A model generated the notes under the pieces. The model was not told the DNA's origin and searched no databases. It saw only the letters and a list, made by a program, of their open reading frames with translations. A DNA stretch of 64,000 bases, taken from positions 62,001 through 126,000 of the forward strand of contig NW_022279581.1 in assembly GCF_000004075.3 (NCBI RefSeq), in the 5' to 3' direction. The stretch is from Cucumis sativus. Lineage: Eukaryota > Streptophyta > Magnoliopsida > Cucurbitales > Cucurbitaceae. The number at the start of each line of letters is the position of its first letter. Positions within the stretch are counted from its first letter, which is position 1. The translations under genes and the position numbers were made by a program. Below, piece by piece: positions 61,901-64,000 of the stretch.

Positions 61901-62751
61901 ATTTAAAGCATTTATTATTTGATTGCTCCTATTCATGCAGAAGAAGTTGGATGAAACTATTCTCTTTTAATCTACATTGGACTTTTGGGCTTCATTACAA
62001 AAAATATTTCTGAGTGTTGGCTGGTCTATCATTACCACCTAAAGCTCAGCTACTATACCATGATCTAATTCAGTCGAGGCATTATCATCAGAAATTTGGT
62101 TGAACTATACTATTCTCTTTTAATCTACATTGGACTTTTGGGCTTCAATTCAGGAAAAAAATTATGTGTTGGTTAGTCTATCATTATCACCTAAAGCTCA
62201 GCTACTCTACTATGATCTAATTCAGTCATGTCATGGTCATCAGAATTTGGTCGAACCAAAAGAGTTTTCCATGACAAGTCTATAAAATGGTCTAATTGTT
62301 TTGAGCTCGTCTTCTAGCTTCTTCTCCGCATACTCAATCCAAGTTTTTTATTGACTATTCTATACAGGATATTTGTTTAAATCGGAACACTTTCATTTTC
62401 TCAGGGTAACTTTGTTATTAAGTCTCGAGGGAGAATATGAGGGATGATAGGGTGTCCCTAGTTGAAGTGCATCTACTAATGAATTTTCAAGTTTCTTATG
62501 CTTATCATGTCTCATTGTAATTTGAGCAATAGTATCCTTTTATTTTGTGATTTTTATCAATGAAAAGTCTTGTTTCCGTTTTCTAGGGAAAAAAAAGAAA
62601 AGAAGAAAGAAACAATGCAATTACCTAATACCCAACTTTTGGCACATATGATGCTTGACTATTGATCCAATCATTTGCTGAGGACTCTTCACTGATGATA
62701 TGTAAGGCAAAATGTAGGATCCATGTTGCTTCTCAGCATAGCATATCCATC
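58979..62751 (-). CDS. NAR1/GOLLUM, cytosolic Fe-S cluster assembly factor, 3' exons
   Basis: An iron-only-hydrogenase-like protein that hands 4Fe-4S clusters to the CIA targeting complex. Seven 3' exons are present: 62625-62751, 60912-61088, 60726-60775, 60461-60632, 60029-60151, 59845-59935, 58979-59131; the 5' exons lie right of the window. Motifs: [73 protein letters not shown], then [19 protein letters not shown] with ligand cysteines, and [11 protein letters not shown]. It ends in Trp, as CIA-targeted proteins often do. Three exons each lack one base at a homopolymer: T run at 61010-61014 (exon 60912), A run at 60083-60086 (exon 60029), A run at 59885-59887 (exon 59845). Splice sites and all other positions are conserved. 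Confidence 0.92.
60319..60332. repeat. G14 homopolymer in a NAR1 intron
   Basis: Fourteen consecutive G on the plus strand (C14 in the sense strand), within intron 60152-60460. It can form a G-quadruplex in the strand opposite to the transcript. Confidence 0.9.
61370..62600 (+). mobile_element. L1-type LINE 3' part, antisense in a NAR1 intron
   Basis: The plus strand reads [20 protein letters not shown], then RINFLIWI and (from about 61855) [23 protein letters not shown] sequence, the zinc-binding end of plant LINE ORF2. Near 62270 it has [12 protein letters not shown] sequence, followed by the tail with TCAATGAAAAGTCTTG at 62558-62575 and an A-rich end (62587-62612). It sits in the intron 61089-62624, just before the NAR1 exon at 62625. 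It contains an internal duplication (61956-62262). Confidence 0.75.
61956..62262. repeat. About 153-bp tandem duplication within the LINE
   Basis: ACTATTCTCTTTTAATCTAC occurs at 61956 and 62109, and the sequence after it runs parallel (TGGACTTTTGGGCTTCA, ACCTAAAGCTCAGCTACT, ATGATCTAATTCAGTC) with substitutions and small indels. Confidence 0.85.
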
Positions 62752-63229
62752 CTGAAATCATAGAGATGTGAGTATTTAAGAAGAAAAGATGCCGACATGT
62801 AAAAAAAGAATGCCTTAAATTTGTCAAACAATGATAAACTACAAATCCCAATAGGTATTCCAAAGAATGAAATTAAATTCTCATAAAAATCATTTCAATA
62901 GATAAATAAAAATAATCACTTGAAATCATATTAATAATAATTATATACAAATTGTTGGCATTTTGTCCATATATTATTTGGCATCTTATTGAAAACATAA
63001 TAAAAGGCAGCCACAGGTATCCCAAAAACGTTATGAAATCAAATTAACTCATTGAAAATATTTAAGTAATAAGTCAAAATATATCACTTTAAATCACCGT
63101 GAGTCAAATAATTGTGGAGGTGCAGAACCCAACAATTGATCAACACAACCCACCAGCCCCAGGAAAAATGTCAAGAACAAACTGATAACAATTAATCATG
63201 GCGTCTTCAATAGTTTCCCATTCCCAGTA

Positions 63230-64000
63230 AGCTATCACATAAAGATGAATGGATCTGCGGCTGATATGTGGAACTCCTAATCCTCCTCTTGGAAATTCGT
63301 CCTAGGATAAATCTGACAGAGACCAAGAGTGAAATTGAAGAATGGTCCTCTCTCTCTCCCTGAGTCTTCAGACACTTGGCTCTGGAGTTTAGAGGAGAAT
63401 GGGGTTTTCTCTACGAAATCCCTCACAAAATCCTTATCATTGATGGGTTACATGGCCTGTAAAGATATATCTATCCATTTGAAAAGGATAGTATCCCAAA
63501 AGATGAGATTCTGTCCAATGTTTATCACAAGCTCCAAAGGCACTCCCTTGTATAAACATCTGACCAAACTGCTGTATTATGTGCAAAAATAAAGGGGAAT
63601 TGCACAGCCACCTCTTCTTTCAGTGTCACTTTACCAAAACTGGTTCATCTTTCAAAAATTCACATGGAAGAACACTTTTCCTCAAGATGTTCGGATAAAC
63701 TCCACTTAGTTTCAAAGGCCATCCGTTCAAGAAAGATTGATACTATAGTTGAATTTCACTCTGGCTTTATTTTGGTGGTCAACAAGATTGAAGGGTAATT
63801 CTTGTATCCGAACAGATAAGGAACAGGACACTGAATCTTTTCTTACATCCACATCTATTTAGCACTTAACTGGTGTATACTGAGTCCTTTTGTAATTATA
63901 GTTTATCTAATATTTTGTCCAATTGGAAAACTTTTTTGTAAACCATTGGGATGTCCACATTATTGTGTAAATTTATTTTATCAAGGAAATGACTATGTTT
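63230..64000 (+). mobile_element. LINE 3' part at the right edge (NAR1 intron)
   Basis: Plus-strand WLWSLEENGVFSTKSLTKSL (63378-63437) and a degenerate KMRFCPMF segment match the LINE zinc-tail region. The last bases (ATTTTATCAAGGAAATGACTATG) resemble the LINE 3' end, so the element stops at or just beyond the window edge. It is another copy of the family seen at 61370, in the same orientation. Confidence 0.65.

Noticed and set aside
1..64000. tRNA and rRNA genes
   Set aside because: I looked for conserved tRNA arms and rRNA words and found none convincing; only the U2 fragment at 40041 was recognised. A covariance-model scan would settle it.

Overview
This is nuclear DNA from a flowering plant, most likely a dicot. 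Genes are split by GT-AG introns, spacers are AT-rich, and Ty3/gypsy, Ty1/copia and L1-type LINE remains are present. Several gene products look cucurbit-like to me, but that is memory rather than evidence in the window.

Layout. 1-2210: 3' exons of a thymidine kinase gene (+). 2211-7608: AT-rich spacer with small repeats. 7609-8005: two-exon gene for a small membrane-arm subunit of mitochondrial complex I (-). 8265-8419: MITE. 9075-10494: solo LTR with a 5-bp target duplication, inserted in a hairpin-rich stretch. 11325-11863: fasciclin-domain gene (-) whose start is out of frame. 13781-15367: secreted X8/CBM43 protein (+). 18928-32256: a complete 13.3-kb Ty3/gypsy element of the Tat type (-), with near-identical LTRs, an extra RNase H, and about 4 kb of tandem arrays behind pol. 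33873-47499: the 19-exon RPN2 gene (oligosaccharyltransferase subunit 2, +), with LINE pieces and a tiny retroposed U2 snRNA fragment in its introns. 51463-53699: CASP-like protein of the 2B type (+). 54840-57700: decayed Ty1/copia element (-). 58979-62751: 3' exons of the NAR1/GOLLUM cytosolic Fe-S assembly gene (-), running off the right edge, with LINE tails in its introns.

The genes do not form a pathway. They are housekeeping genes (DNA precursor salvage, respiration, N-glycosylation, Fe-S assembly) and cell-wall or membrane genes separated by transposons.

The most important observation concerns sequence quality. RPN2, NAR1 and the fasciclin gene keep conserved exons and splice sites, yet their frames are broken by single missing bases, nearly all in short homopolymers. 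The young gypsy element shows many similar breaks. Residual assembly indels explain this better than several independent pseudogenes do, so each broken gene should be checked against reads before it is called dead. I found no prokaryote-like system, CRISPR array or new enzyme cluster. The more unusual items are the U2 retropseudogene, the split hairpin cluster and the four different tandem arrays inside one retroelement.
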